DNA from: Torymus aiolomorphi
Lineage: Eukaryota; Arthropoda; Insecta; Hymenoptera; Torymidae
Direction of reading: 5' to 3'
Length of the DNA stretch: 64,000 nucleotides
Assembly: GCA_036365515.1 (NCBI GenBank)
Contig: CM070876.1
Location: forward strand, 108,093,310 to 108,157,309
Under the pieces are notes generated by a model, which was given only the letters and a program-made list of their open reading frames with translations, did no database searches and was not told the DNA's origin. A program made the translations under genes and the position numbers. Of the stretch, positions 45,327 through 56,330 are shown piece by piece; the first letter of the stretch is position 1, and each line of letters opens with the position of its first letter.

Positions 45327-47234
45327 TCATGGAGGTCCGTCTGTACGACTGCGTGGTGTGCCCGTATAGCTCGCTGGGTGCAGTGGTTCTGCTATGACAT
45401 AGGCCGGGCCGGACAGTATCCAACCAAACGCTGTCTCTTGGGCTATAGGGTCGCCATTATTGCCACGGCGCATATTTCCAGTTAGCAGTTGTCCGTATAG
45501 TTCAGCCCCTATAATGCAATCGATCTTGCCTGGTTTGCCGAAAGAAGGATCAGCGAGGTAGAGTCCAGTAAGGTGGGGCCACGTACTGCGACTGACCTTT
45601 GCAGCTGGTATCTGCTCGGTAAGCTTCCGCATTACGAGAGCCTCGATAGATATGTCGAAGTCAGGCTGGTACGGGGATCTCAAGCGCGCAGTGACTAGTG
45701 CTCGGGCTGACCCCGGGGTAGCTGAGCCGATACCTAGAACAGATACACTTACATTAGTTTTTCTTAGGGCTAAACATTGCGCGATTTCTTCAGTAACAAA
45801 AGAAAATTCGGAGCTTTGATCGAGCAACGCTCGAGCGAGGAGTGAGTCTCCCTCGTCGTTGTGCAGCTCGACTACAGCGGTGGCCAATAGTATTTGTTGG
45901 CGCGTCGCTTGCGTGTGCATTGAGGTAACAACGTTCTGCTTGAGTGCGCCTCCTGGCGCAATCGACTCCTGTTGATTAGTCTCCTTGCGGATGGGCGCAG
46001 AGCTCAATAGTTGATGACCTGTATGTAGAGATGTGTGGTGCTTCTGACCGCAGCTGAAGCAGCGACCCGGAGCACGGCAATCTGTGGAGGAATGATTAGG
46101 CTTTATACAGTTTTCGCATAGTTTTTGTGACAAAACGAAGGTTCGACGTTGGGGAACGGCCATCGCCCGATAACTTTCACAATTGCTGAGGTTGTGTTGC
46201 TCCTTGCAACATACACACGCTCTGACCTTGGGGCAAATGTTTTTGCCTGCCGTGTCTGTCGAGGCGACATGTACTTGCGTCGATTTGGGAGACTTCGACC
46301 TTGCAGTTTGAATCGCGGCATGGTGTTTGGACGCGTCTTCGTTAGCATGGGCGGTCTCTAGAGCATGCACGTATGTCTCGAGGTAAGTGACAAGCTCAGA
46401 GAATTTCGGGAATTCGTTTTGGTCGCCCAGGTGCCTCTCCCAGTCCTCGCGAGTAGTACCATCAAGCTTTTGGAGCGTGTGAAAAACCAGCCATGCGTCC
46501 CAATGTTTCACCGGGAATTCCAAATTAGCGAATCCGCGTTTTCCTTCCAACATTACATCTAATACACGACTGATCTCCGTCTCCGATTTGCGACTTACCG
46601 GGGGGCATTATACTATACTCTTCATGTGCGCAAAGAGATTCACGCGGCTATTGTCATATCTCTTAAGCATCGTCTCCCACGCTCCATGGTAGTTGGTTGC
46701 CTTGATCTGCGTATTTTTTAACCGCTTGGCCGCGTCTCCGGTTAGTGAACTGATTAAGTACTGGAGTTTGAACACGGGAGGAATCGATGATACGTTGTGT
46801 ACTAAGGCTAGGAACATTTCCTTGTACGCCTCCCATTCTACCTGCTTGCCCAAGAACTTGGGCAGATCCAAGGTCGGTAGTTTATTTTTATACGGCGCAT
46901 CGAACGCGACTGCCGTGTAGTCCTGGTCGGCCTCTACAGTACTTTGGTTCCGTCCGGGGGATAAGGCATTCAAGATGAGGGTTTTTACATCAATGTAATG
47001 ATTATGCGCTGTGTTGTATGCGCCAGTCTTTAAATACTCATGTTCCTGCAGATCACTGTTACGAGAGATAGCGAAATGGCGTTTGTGAAACTCCCTCTAG
47101 AGTGTCTCCAAGGATTCGAGATTCGTTTTTAGCCAACCTGTGGTTCGTTTCTCTTTCGGTGCCTTAAGCATTCGAGGCTGGAACGTCGCTAAAAGTTCGG
47201 CCGTAGCTAGTTGATCCTCAATCTCATCGGCCAT
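45327..47234 (-). pseudogene. gag: BEL/Pao gag and protease, two stops
   Basis: The likely start is ATG 47234-47232 (MADEIEDQLATAELLATF). In-frame TAG at 47099-47097 and TAA at 46610-46608 interrupt one continuous frame ending at 45327. The DUF1759-like gag core is LDLPKFLGKQVEWEAYKEMF and KLQYLISSLTGDAAKRL. The second part has FPVKHWDAWLVFHTLQKLD and then three cysteine knuckles: CVCCKEQHNLSNC, CENCIKPNHSSTDC and CFSCGQKHHTSLH. The DUF1758-type protease has ARALLDQSSEFSFVTEEIA, with DQS at the place of the usual DQG/DSG, and ends with DCIIGAELYGQLLTG and ETAFGWILSGP. Gag assembles the particle; the protease matures it. Confidence 0.85.
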
Positions 47235-47597
47235 TACGACGTGGTCTAGCTGCTTGCGGTCTGAGCGTTTACGTCTACGCGATGCGATAGTAGTTGTGCT
47301 TTTGTTTACCTTTTATGGACAGCGAGCAGTATAGCCTTGACCTTCTACGCTTGGCCGTTGGTGTGTGTCGTCAACAAGGCAGCGCACTGCGAGTAGCTGA
47401 GCAAAGGCCCTATGCGAGGAATTCGGGGTTTCCGACGATTATGTAGCTAGGCGGCAAATTCTGGCTCGCTAATTTCCCTTGTTCTTTAACACGTGATTAG
47501 TCTTCTCTGCCGAGCGTGTTTCTTCTTTACACCTTACGATGCACCATACACTTCACCCTTTAGTTCGTACCCGTAATTTGGTTTCGCGGATTTATGA

Positions 47598-47615
47598 TCC
47601 GGCTCGAAGGACCAA
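47598..47615 (-). promoter_or_regulatory. primer binding site of the BEL element
   Basis: Minus strand TGGTCCTTCGAGCCGGAT, beginning two bases after the 5' LTR. It starts with TGG, complementary to a tRNA CCA end, and the rest is complementary to a tRNA TC-arm and acceptor sequence. I do not assign the tRNA. Confidence 0.7.
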
Positions 47616-47950
47616 TGTTTGAGCGAGCTCCTTCTCGATGCTATCACGCTCTGCAATGCGTTGACGGGATAAGGTAAATGAGTGGCTTAGTAAATAACAA
47701 AACTTTCTGAACAACTAATTCTCACTTTTATTGCACTCTAGCCACTAATATTATAAAAAACGTTTGTAAGGTTAAGAAGCACAAGATAAAGCCGGTTTAT
47801 TACTCCGCTCGCGTCGGGAGTGGTCGCTATGGTAGTCGGGGCAAGAGTGAGCGCGAACGCTGCGCGCAGGCAGCCGTAGCTCACCCGGTTACAAGCTAGA
47901 GAGCATCCGAATAGCGCGCAATTTAAGTTACATTATTCTGCGTTTGTACA
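47616..47950 (-). repeat. BEL 5' LTR
   Basis: Same 335 bp sequence as 41328-41662 with five transitions. It contains the promoter for the minus-strand transcript. Confidence 0.95.
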
Positions 47951-48042
47951 GTTTAATAGTGACGAAAAAGAGTTTTAAGCTAAGACAACAGAGTTATTGG
48001 TCTATTTTGAGTCATTGGAAGTCAAAATATCCTATTTTAAAA

Positions 48043-48043
48043 A

Positions 48044-48116
<73 letters not shown>

Positions 48117-48142
48117 TGTGTGTGTGTGTGTGCGCGCGCGCG
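48043..48142. repeat. (GT)n microsatellite with (GC)n end
   Basis: Pure GT run of about 90 bp ending in GCGCGCGC; Z-DNA prone. The Val/Cys-repeat ORFs are artefacts. Confidence 0.95.
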
Positions 48143-48171
48143 CAGGGGTGTGCATGGGTGTGCATATGCAA

Positions 48172-48528
48172 AACGGCTAAAATTTTCATCTAACTTTACG
48201 TCTATTTTTACCATTGACCTTGAGTTAAATTTAAATTCTCAAGGTCATTTTCGGATTCCTCGTTCCCAAAGTTGCAAGAAACTTGATGTAGTAGAAACTA
48301 AAAAAAACATTTACGTGTTCAGTGAACTGATTAAAACAATTTTTTTAATAATGTTATGACTTTGCCCATGAATTTCAAGGTCAAAAGTTCATTTTTTACG
48401 ATTGGTAGTAATTTGCCTATTTGGGTAATTTAATTACCTTTCAGATAATCCCTGTCTCATTTCTGTATCTTGTTCCAGTCAAAAGTTCTACGATTTATGA
48501 ACAAAAAATAACGAATTAGCCCACTGTG
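48172..48528. repeat. inverted repeat, right copy
   Basis: Reverse complement of 39713-40068, ending CGAATTAGCCCACTG. Identity is high by eye, with mostly single-base differences. The next bases (TGCGGCAG) do not match the left flank (ACGGCGTA), so no target duplication is evident. Confidence 0.7.
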
Positions 48529-49839
48529 CGGCAGCAGCGTGCGTGCGTGCGGGTTCAGGTTACACCGGCTAGATCGCCAGCCGGCAATTGTTTTCTTGCA
48601 TTGAATAAACGTTTTACCACAACCTTTTACCATAGCTCTTAAACGCCAAAAAATAACAGTAAATTTTGCATTGTATTCTGAATGTCTATTATATTAGTGC
48701 AAACTATTTCGAAGTACCTTGCACAATTTCAAAGCCAACATAGTTCAAAAATAAAAGAACATTCTTACTTTTAACAAAGTTAAGTCTTGGAAAGTTGAGG
48801 ATAATACTTAATAAATAGGATAGATTAATTATGATGATCCCTTAGCTTTTCTTGGTGCAGGTTCTCAATTAAACGACTCAAGATTTTATAAAATGTGTTT
48901 TGTTTATTTAATCGATGAAGTTAAACTAGTCAAAGAAGTAGCCTAATTGGTGCGACTTTAAATATAGATAAGTTAGTCGGCTTTATTGAACTGGACTCGT
49001 ATTCGTTTTTACAAAGTAACTACTGCACGCGAAAGATTACCGCTTATTTTATAATACTATTATATTAGGTTTAAGATGATTTTGACGATGAGTGGAGATC
49101 ATTTTTTTAAACAAATTAAATCAACATTTAAACGTAGCCGTTCGATTTCAAATTGAAAAGTGCTGAGTGTAGACAAAATTTCGACGCTTGTATGCTTTCA
49201 TAATTTCAGTGGCCGACTTCGTCGTGATGCCGCGTGCATTGAAATGGAATGTTGCAAAATAGTGTATATATTATTTCATACGTCAGGAAAAAGCACTGAT
49301 ACAATTTTCGGTAAAATAAATTAAATCGTACGGCGCAGAACGTAACACCTCCATCCGTAGATTGTTGAACGTCGGAAAGGTTTAATAAATAATAAGAATA
49401 AGTAAAGTATCAGTGATTTTCTATTACAAAAATATTAACACTTCCCTGCGTTGCATTATTTTGATGTTCTGTCTGACGCGTTTGGGGTCATTTACCCATT
49501 CTTGGGTAAAGATTTATCGCAACGTTATGACTGCAATTAGTAGAAAATCGCAATGGTGGTTCATTGACAGACAGGATTTCGTTCAGTTGTCTCGTCGGAA
49601 ATTTCTCTAAATAAACAGAAATTTGGTATATACGATGCAATAAGTACGCATTGAACATATCCAGTTCCGGAATACAACAAACAATGGCTCCTCTAATCAG
49701 TATATATATATTTTTAATTGATATTACTATTTCAAATTGTTTCTATTTATTAAGAAGTTTTAGACGCTCGTAGTGTATAGTTACATTAATAATGTATTAT
49801 ATAAGGATGACAATGTGAACTGTAGTTCAGCTTCATAAT
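48529..49839. other. no supported gene
   Basis: Begins with a GC-rich GCGTGCGTGCG patch and an AATAAA near 48603, then AT-rich unique-looking DNA. The ORF at 49413-49610 has no recognisable features. Confidence 0.5.
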
Positions 49840-50327
49840 GTGATCTTCAAGAAGATGAAGCGTACCCATATTCGGACCAGAAATGGACTGATTCAGCTTC
49901 GGGCTACTTTTACTCTTCGACGGTCAAATATCTCTGAATTTCAGCCGGTAAATATCTATATTATTTATATTAATTCTAAGTTGTTTTTCAAATTTTCAAA
50001 TATATATAATTTTTATTTCGTTTCATTTTTCAAGTTCTCTTATACCCATAAATGGATTCTTTGTTGCAGGTACAGATGTGGGCGGACAGACATTCTTTTC
50101 ATGAACCATGTGAAAATTTTCAAGGAGGATATTTTGCTGAGGCCGACATATGGTGTTTGGGCTCCTTATTCAGAGAACGGGGCAGTACCATCACACAGGA
50201 ATTCTCTCCGGCCTATAGATGTAGTCCGCCCTTGAAGAAGATTGATTGTCTCTACAACCTGTCTCCCAAGGCTTATTTAGCGATGTCACTGGTGGCATCC
50301 ACCTTTCGAGGCTATTTTTGCTGGTGA
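49840..50327 (+). CDS. possible two-exon gene of unknown function
   Basis: Exon 1 (49840-49947, 36 codons) ends CAGCCG at a GTAAAT donor. A 122 bp intron ends with the pyrimidine-rich TTCTTTGTTGCAG. Exon 2 (50070-50327) is in frame and ends in TGA, giving about 121 residues. Exon 2 reads MWADRHSFHEPCENFQGG, ADIWCLGSLFRERGSTITQE, PAYRCSPPLKKIDCLYNLS, a more varied and less AT-biased composition than its surroundings. There are several cysteines but no signal peptide at this start. I recognise no family, and the sequence could equally be a gene fragment. Confidence 0.35.
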
Positions 50328-50992
50328 AGGGATATGATGACTGGCCAGTGATGGCCCCCGATCCTTCAGAACGTGGGAAATAACTAGATTCCTACAGTGG
50401 GTCGTGGGAAATGACTAGATCTAGTATTTTCCCAGCGGCGAAAACATCACGTCTCAGAGCCAACTTCGCGTCCGTTCGACTAATTTGAAATTGAAACGCA
50501 GCATTCAAAGCAGACGAAGCAGAAGCTTATGTAGGTTATGATTTTTGTACTCCAATTGAATAAAATCACAATGAAATAAATTAAAGTCAACAATAAGCAG
50601 AAACGCATTTTAAGAACGAGGGGGAGAAAATTAGATAAGTATTACTTATTGCTTGAATAATTTTGTGTATTTGAATTTTTAATAATTCTGAAAGAAATAA
50701 AATATTTTTTAAAAATTTAAATACTCAAAATATTTTATGACAAATATCCATTATTTCTTGATCCGATACTTTGTGTGCGTATTTCTTTCTATTCCAGAAG
50801 ATTGTTTATTCATGCAATATGGATGAAATAAGTATAAGTAAAGCTTATAAATTCAAACAGACAATCAGACATAAACAAGAAACTTAGGGTGGTCAATTTT
50901 ACAGTCAGAACATAAAAGAAATTAATTATCAAGTGCAGTTGCAACGTCTACTAAAAGTGAAAAGAGGGTTTATACTCTGTGCTGTGTTTCAG

Positions 50993-51690
50993 CAAAATAA
51001 AACGATCAGTGATGTAGCAGGCTCGTCTACATGTTCAGGCTTAGACTCAGTTTTCATACGTAAGAGTATGTATTACATATCTAATCAAGTGTAAAGTAAA
51101 AGTCGAAAGAATTTTATACTCTATGTTACAGCAATATCTATAAATGAAATTGAAAAGCTCATAAGTGGTGTAGTAGGTTCGTCAACATATTCAGGCTTGG
51201 ATTCAGTTCTTATATGTAAGTTGTTTATATGAATATAAAAGAGTATGCTGTTTAATATGAATATAAAACAGTATGTATTGTATATTACAACAAGATATAG
51301 ACTATATCAAAGAAGTCAATCATCAAGTGCATTTGCAATACATAATAAAAGTGTAAAGTAAAAGTGAAAAGAATTTTATACTCTGTACAGTGTTATACCG
51401 AAATCTATAAATGAAATTCAGAAGCTCATAAGTGATGTAGCAGGCTCGTCTACATGTTCAGGCTTAGACTCAGCTCTCATATGTAAGGGTTTGTATTGCA
51501 TATTTCAACAAGATATATACCATATGAAACAAATTAATCATCAAGCGCAGTTGCTATACATAATAAAAGTATAGAGTAAAAGTGAAAAGAATTTTATACT
51601 CTGTGCAGTGTTACAGCAAAAGGAATAAACAATATTCAAAAGCCCACAAGTGATGTAGCACGCTCGTCGACAAGATCAGGTTTCGACTAA
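50993..51690 (+). CDS. tandem array of small exons encoding a 28-residue module
   Basis: Four related blocks are each preceded by an acceptor and followed by GTAAG. Exons: 50993-51059 (67 nt, deleted), 51132-51215 (84 nt), 51399-51482 (84 nt, acceptor AG changed to AC) and 51617-51690 (terminal, ends TAA). In the 84 nt exons, two bases begin and one base ends the exon, so both boundaries share phase 1 and copies could be added without breaking the frame. The module reads ISINEIEKLISGVV then GSSTYSGLDSVLI; other copies have SDVAGSSTCSGLDS. Introns are 72-183 bp. Upstream exons were not identified. It may be a fast-evolving gene or a decayed one. Confidence 0.45.
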
Positions 51691-53027
51691 ACTTTAACGT
51701 CCAAGTGTGTTTCTTTCCATTTTGTTTTTTATAAATGAAAATTAATATAGTAAAATCATTATTCACATATGTGTAAGTATAATACGTACTGTTGTGCACT
51801 TTACATGATAATCTTAGCACTAATATTATTTTAGTGGCATTTTTATAGTTCACAGTACGTTAATACATAAAACAATACACTAAATAGAATAGCTTGTTTG
51901 CATTACGGTAATAGAATAAAAATGTGCAATAAATATAAATTCATGATGTCTAAACAAATAATGAATTTCCTGTATCCTATTATTAAATAGTTCATTATTT
52001 ATTTTGAACTATAACATTAAAAAAATATTATTTTTTACTACTCCTATTGTACAAGATATATGTACAGTCTATAAGCTACAACTGTCAAAGCAATTCTCTT
52101 TAATTACTTAATAATAATAAATAACTTGCTGTAAATAATACTTTTTATTCATTTGAGTCCAAATGACCTACATAGTTCATGAATCTGTGATTTAGCGAAA
52201 CAGAAATATTTATTTCCCATGTCACATTCGATAATTCTATTCCGACCAAAATAAATTAACTCGAATAAAATTACAAAAATTGGCTGCAAAAGCGATTTAT
52301 TTTTATTTATTTTTATTATTTTTTATTTATTTTTATTTGTATCAATTTTTGACCGTAAAAAATAATGTACTCAAATAAATTTGATACATGAACAAAGCCT
52401 AGAAACTTTTCAAATTTTATGTAACTCAAATTTTATATTTAAAAGGCTATAATTCAAGTTCTTTACGAAGCACATGACTGAACACCAAAAAATGTTCATT
52501 TTTCAATAGAGTAATAAAACAAGAATTTTAGAGCTTTTTCTTTATAACAAAAGTTTTAATTTAAGATCTGGTAGACCGATTTGCCTTGAAAAATAGCCCA
52601 TATACAAGAGATTTTATGTTAGGGTGACTACACCAGTATTGGAAAAGTCACCAGTGAATGAACATTTTTATATAATATTTAAAATTTTTAATTTTGTACA
52701 TTTCTGGTATCAAATAAAATCATGATTTTGAAATCTTTTCGAAATTTCCTTTCGTTTTATATATTATACATGCTATATGAAATGAATTGCCTTGCATGAA
52801 AAACATTATTAATATTATGCAGTATCGTAGTGAGAATTAAATATACGCCATTCACTATAAGGGTGACGCAGATGCACTGTAGGCATATGCTGAAGTTTCT
52901 TCAAAATCTAAACTTTTTGTGCTGAAGTCTTACGTCTAAATGAAGTTTTATACTTATTCGTTGACGATGCGACATTATTTTTAAGAAAAAAGTTAATTAT
53001 TTAAATATAATTTACGTGTTCCAACTT
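51691..53027. other. AT-rich DNA, no gene
   Basis: No ORF support. Around 52505-52680 lies sequence repeated inverted at 61935-62105 (see the paired feature). Short TTTTATTTAT repeats occur at 52295-52335. Confidence 0.5.
52505..52680. repeat. outer inverted repeat, left copy
   Basis: TTTTAGAGCTTTTTC, AACAAAAG.TTTAATTTAAGA and GATTTGCCTTGAAAAAT recur inverted at 62018-62105. The next segment (CACCAGTGAATGAA) recurs inverted at 61960-61990. The two copies bracket the 53.0-61.8 kb cluster of elements. Confidence 0.65.
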
Positions 53028-53039
53028 CCCAGATAAAAA

Positions 53040-53182
53040 TATTTCATAAATTCTTACGTAAGAACTTATGTAAGTTCTTATTTGTGATCTTACATAAGTT
53101 CTTACGCAAGTTCTTACGATAGAAATTCGGACTTATTCTTACGTAAGAACTTACGTATTAGTCATATAAATTATTATGACAA
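53040..53182. repeat. palindromic word array AAGAACTTACGTAAG, left
   Basis: Copies of TTCTTACGTAAGAACTTA separated by an AAATTCGGACTTATT spacer. The core TTACGTAA is self-complementary. The matching array at 57421-57690 is twice as long. Confidence 0.8.
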
Positions 53183-53274
53183 ATAATGTTTGGCAAATGT
53201 TCAGGTAAACTTTTGCCAAACAATGTTTGGCGCGGGTACTGAGGGACTTATGTCGAGGAGCGCACAGTCCTCTC

Positions 53275-53309
<35 letters not shown>

Positions 53310-53311
<2 letters not shown>

Positions 53312-53892
53312 ACTCTAAGCTCAACTGGAATGAGCATATTGCGCATATTTGCCGCCGAGTTCGTGCTCTTATGTACCGTCTCTATTATTTTAGAAAAAGC
53401 ACCAACCTACGTCTGCGTAAGCACCTTATCCAAATGCTTCTTTTTCCGGTGATTGACTACTGCTGCGTTGTATACAACAATCTCTCGAAGGATGTCAACG
53501 ACAGACTTCAGACACTTGTCAACTCAGGTATCCGTTACATCTATGGCTTGAAACGGAGGGAGCATATAACTCGCTACAGGCGTGAGCTTGGCTGGTTGAC
53601 TACGACTGCACGTGCGAAGTATTTTGCTGCGAATTTACTACGCAAAATCTTCAATACAGCTACGCCGTCCTATCTACTGGCCTTTTTTGATTTTGCAGTT
53701 GCTACTCGACCAGTCAGGGGTGAAATGAAGCCCTTAGATATTCGTAGCTTTAGTACCGTGACACTGAAAAACTCATTTCATATCAGTTCTGCATATCTCT
53801 GGAATTCATTATCATCAAACATCCGCAATATCATTTCTGTTCCCCATTTCAAATCATGTCTTCATCAACATCTCTTCAATTCCGATGCGTAA
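53310..53892 (+). pseudogene. C-terminal end of LINE reverse transcriptase ORF
   Basis: About 190 open codons: LDSKLNWNEHIAHICRRV, LIQMLLFPVIDYCCVVYNNL, RLQTLVNSGIRYIYGLKRRE, WLTTTARAKYFAANLLRKI, FKSCLHQHLFNSDA and a natural stop at 53890-53892. This is the region downstream of the RT palm and thumb in jockey/CR1-type LINEs. The start is missing, and the Leu/Ser stretch before it comes from the CT tract. Confidence 0.8.
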
Positions 53893-54194
53893 AACGCACA
53901 AAAACTATGCCCCATCTATGTCATGATCATTCCATCCATCGTCATGCTTTTGCTTTTTATTTTGCGCTCTATTTTTATTTTTTGCGCTCTATTTTTTTAG
54001 TCTTATTTTTTTTTATTTTTAATTTTTTGCAGTTTCAGTATACTTTGCGTAACCACTCACTATTCGTAATATTCGTAATATTTCGCTATTTGTAATAACT
54101 CTTTGTAACAACACTCTTTGTAATAACGCTAATTGTAAATCTTGTCTCTATTGTTCAACATAATGAACAGCAATAAACATTATCTAATCTAATC
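53310..54194 (+). mobile_element. 5'-truncated LINE copy
   Basis: Inserted within the CT tract of the left arm, which is uninterrupted in the right arm (55970-55995). It begins in the middle of an RT C-terminal region and ends with AATAAACATTATCTAATCTAATC, a short TCTAA tail. Flanking CT repeats hide any target duplication. Confidence 0.8.
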
Positions 54195-54473
54195 TCTCTC
54201 TCTCGCTCTCTCTGCGCTCGGGACCATCATGTAGAGAAGCTGCGCGTCTTGGTCGATTCTTGTGCCTTCTCCGGTTTTTCGGACAAGTAGATTCAGACGC
54301 CCGAGACTCCCCTCAGCAATGTGTACATGGCCGACTGTCTAATAACGCTGCGAGTGGCCGACCTCTAGTAAAAAATTTACTCAGATTTATACCTAATAAT
54401 TTTTCTAATATAAATTCGTTAAAAAAATGATATTATGTGTATATATTATGTGTGTATAATATGTTATACTTAC

Positions 54474-54701
54474 ACGATTTCCTAACAAGTAAATACCATG
54501 TACACAAAACAGGAGACGGGGAGATGCTAGCAGAAATATATCTATAATCTCACCGCTGTTCCTCTGGTAATGAAGTAACATTTTCGTTAGCCCATGTGCT
54601 TTGAAATAATTTTGATGCTTCCGCAAATTTCTTCGTGCAAACGGTTCAAGCTGCCAGTATTATTGAATTGTAGGTTCTGCATAAGCGCCGAATTTCCGCA
54701 C
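54474..54701 (-). other. exon-like segment, left arm (outward-facing)
   Basis: Minus strand: acceptor TTTATTTTTCTAG, 228 nt of exon, donor GTAAGTAT (54473-54466), which is near consensus. The open part reads RKHQNYFKAHGLTKMLLHY, QRNSGEIIDIFLLASPRLLF, CVHGIYLLGNRV, with one stop earlier in that frame. The right arm has the equivalent at 55426-55655. Confidence 0.4.
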
Positions 54702-55425
54702 CTAGAAAAATAAACATAAAAATTCACAAAGTATTTGCTCGGACAATTTGATTAAATTTCATTAAAAATGTTATGATTGCAATGCAGGTATGAATGAAAA
54801 ATGATACAAATATTAAGGTTAAAAGGTTAGTTTATTATACAGTATTTCTACGAATTTCTACGAGTATTATCTATAAAAAAAAAAGACTTATCTAATGATG
54901 AAGGATTTCCTTTCCGTAGATCTGGAACTGTCGCTTCCTTGAAGATGCTAATTTTAAGTGCATAATGTCGATAATATTCTTAGGTAAGACCTTTGCAAAT
55001 TATTCGTCATTGCAGCGAAAACAAATAACTTACGTGAAGCTGTTTACCGTGACCGTAAATCGATATCGATAGTCTTTTTGTTTCTGTCACTAAGTTAATT
55101 CTCGCATAAGTATATGATGATGAAATATTTTTGAATGTCGCTTATACTGCAGACGCACTAATTAATGCACTCAAAATTAGCATCTTCAAGGAAGCGACAG
55201 TTACAGATCTACAGAAAGGAAATCCATCATCATCAGATAAGTCTTTTTTTTTATAGATAATACTCGTAGAAATTCGTAGAAATACTGTATAATAAACTAA
55301 CCTTTTAACCTTAATATTTGTATCATTTTTCATTCATACCTGCATTGCAATCATAACATTTTTAATGAAATTTAATCAAATTGTCCGAGCAAATACTTTG
55401 TGAATTTTTACGTTTATTTTTCTAG

Positions 55426-55655
55426 GTACTCGGAAATTCGGCGCTTATGCAGAACCTACAATTCAATAATACTGGCAGCTTGAACCGTTTGCACGAAGAA
55501 ATTTGCGGAAGCATCAAAATTATTTCAAAGCACATGGGCTAACGAAAATTTTACTTCATTACCAGAGGAACAGCGGTGAGATTATAGATATATTTCTGCT
55601 AGCATCTCCTCGTCTCCTGTTTTGTGTACATGGGATTCACTTGTCAGGAAATCGT
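55426..55655 (+). other. exon-like segment, right arm (outward-facing)
   Basis: Acceptor TTTATTTTTCTAG, then 230 nt, then donor GTGAGTAG. It reads RKHQNYFKAHGLTKILLHY and CVHGIHLSGNRV in the same frame as the left-arm copy. The retained splice-like ends on both arms suggest a captured exon or an element-encoded transcript. Confidence 0.4.
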
Positions 55656-55675
55656 GTGAGTAGAACATAATACAC

Positions 55676-55677
<2 letters not shown>

Positions 55678-55741
<64 letters not shown>
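55678..55741. repeat. (TA)n microsatellite
   Basis: Pure TA run in the right arm; the left arm has only a short ATATATTATGTGTGTATAAT at the equivalent place. Confidence 0.95.
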
Positions 55742-55745
<4 letters not shown>

Positions 55746-56039
55746 ATAGCATTTTTTTGACGAATTTATATTAGAAAAATTATTAGGTATAAATCTGAGT
55801 AAATATTTTTACTAGAGGTCGGCCACTCGCAGCGTTATTAGACAGACGGCCATGTACACATAGCTGAGGGGAGTCTCGGGCGTCTGAATCTGCTTGTCCG
55901 AATAACCGGAGAAGGCACAAGAATCGACGAAGACGCGCAGCTTCTCTACATGATGGTCCCGAGCGCAGAGAGAGCGAGAGAGAGAGAGGAAGAGGAAGAG
56001 AGGACTGTGCGCTCCTCGACATAAGTTCCTCAGTACCCG

Positions 56040-56330
56040 CGCCAAACAATGTTTGGCAAAAGTTTACCTGAACATTTGCCAAACATTATTTGTCATAATA
56101 ATTTTCTGACATGAAATTTCGCCAAAGTTGGGATAAAGTTTCCCCAAACTTGTATTGACAGACTTGAAGTTTCGCCAAAGTTTGGATTAAGTTTCCCAAA
56201 AGTTACTATTGGATAAAGTTTCGCCAAACTTTGCCTTAACATTTGCTTGTTTATTTATAAAGTTTGGGATTTTATCATTTCCCAAACTTGGCACAACTAT
56301 TCATAAACTTCGGGGACGGAAAACTTCCGC
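56040..56330. repeat. GTTTGGCAAA / AAGTTTCGCCAAA word cluster
   Basis: Repeated AAGTTTCGCCAAAGTTTGG and CCAAACATTGTTTGGC words, including the palindrome GCCAAACAATGTTTGGC at 56042-56058. The left arm has only the first part (53187-53232). Confidence 0.7.

Larger units (their letters stand above)
41328..47950 (-). mobile_element. BEL/Pao LTR retrotransposon, nearly complete
   Basis: Two 335 bp LTRs (41328-41662 and 47616-47950) flank a minus-strand gag-pol. The target duplication GTTTA is exact at 41323-41327 and 47951-47955. I count five differences between LTRs, all transitions (about 98.5 percent identity), so insertion was relatively recent. Coding damage is limited to two stop codons in gag and one frameshift before RT. 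Confidence 0.95.
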
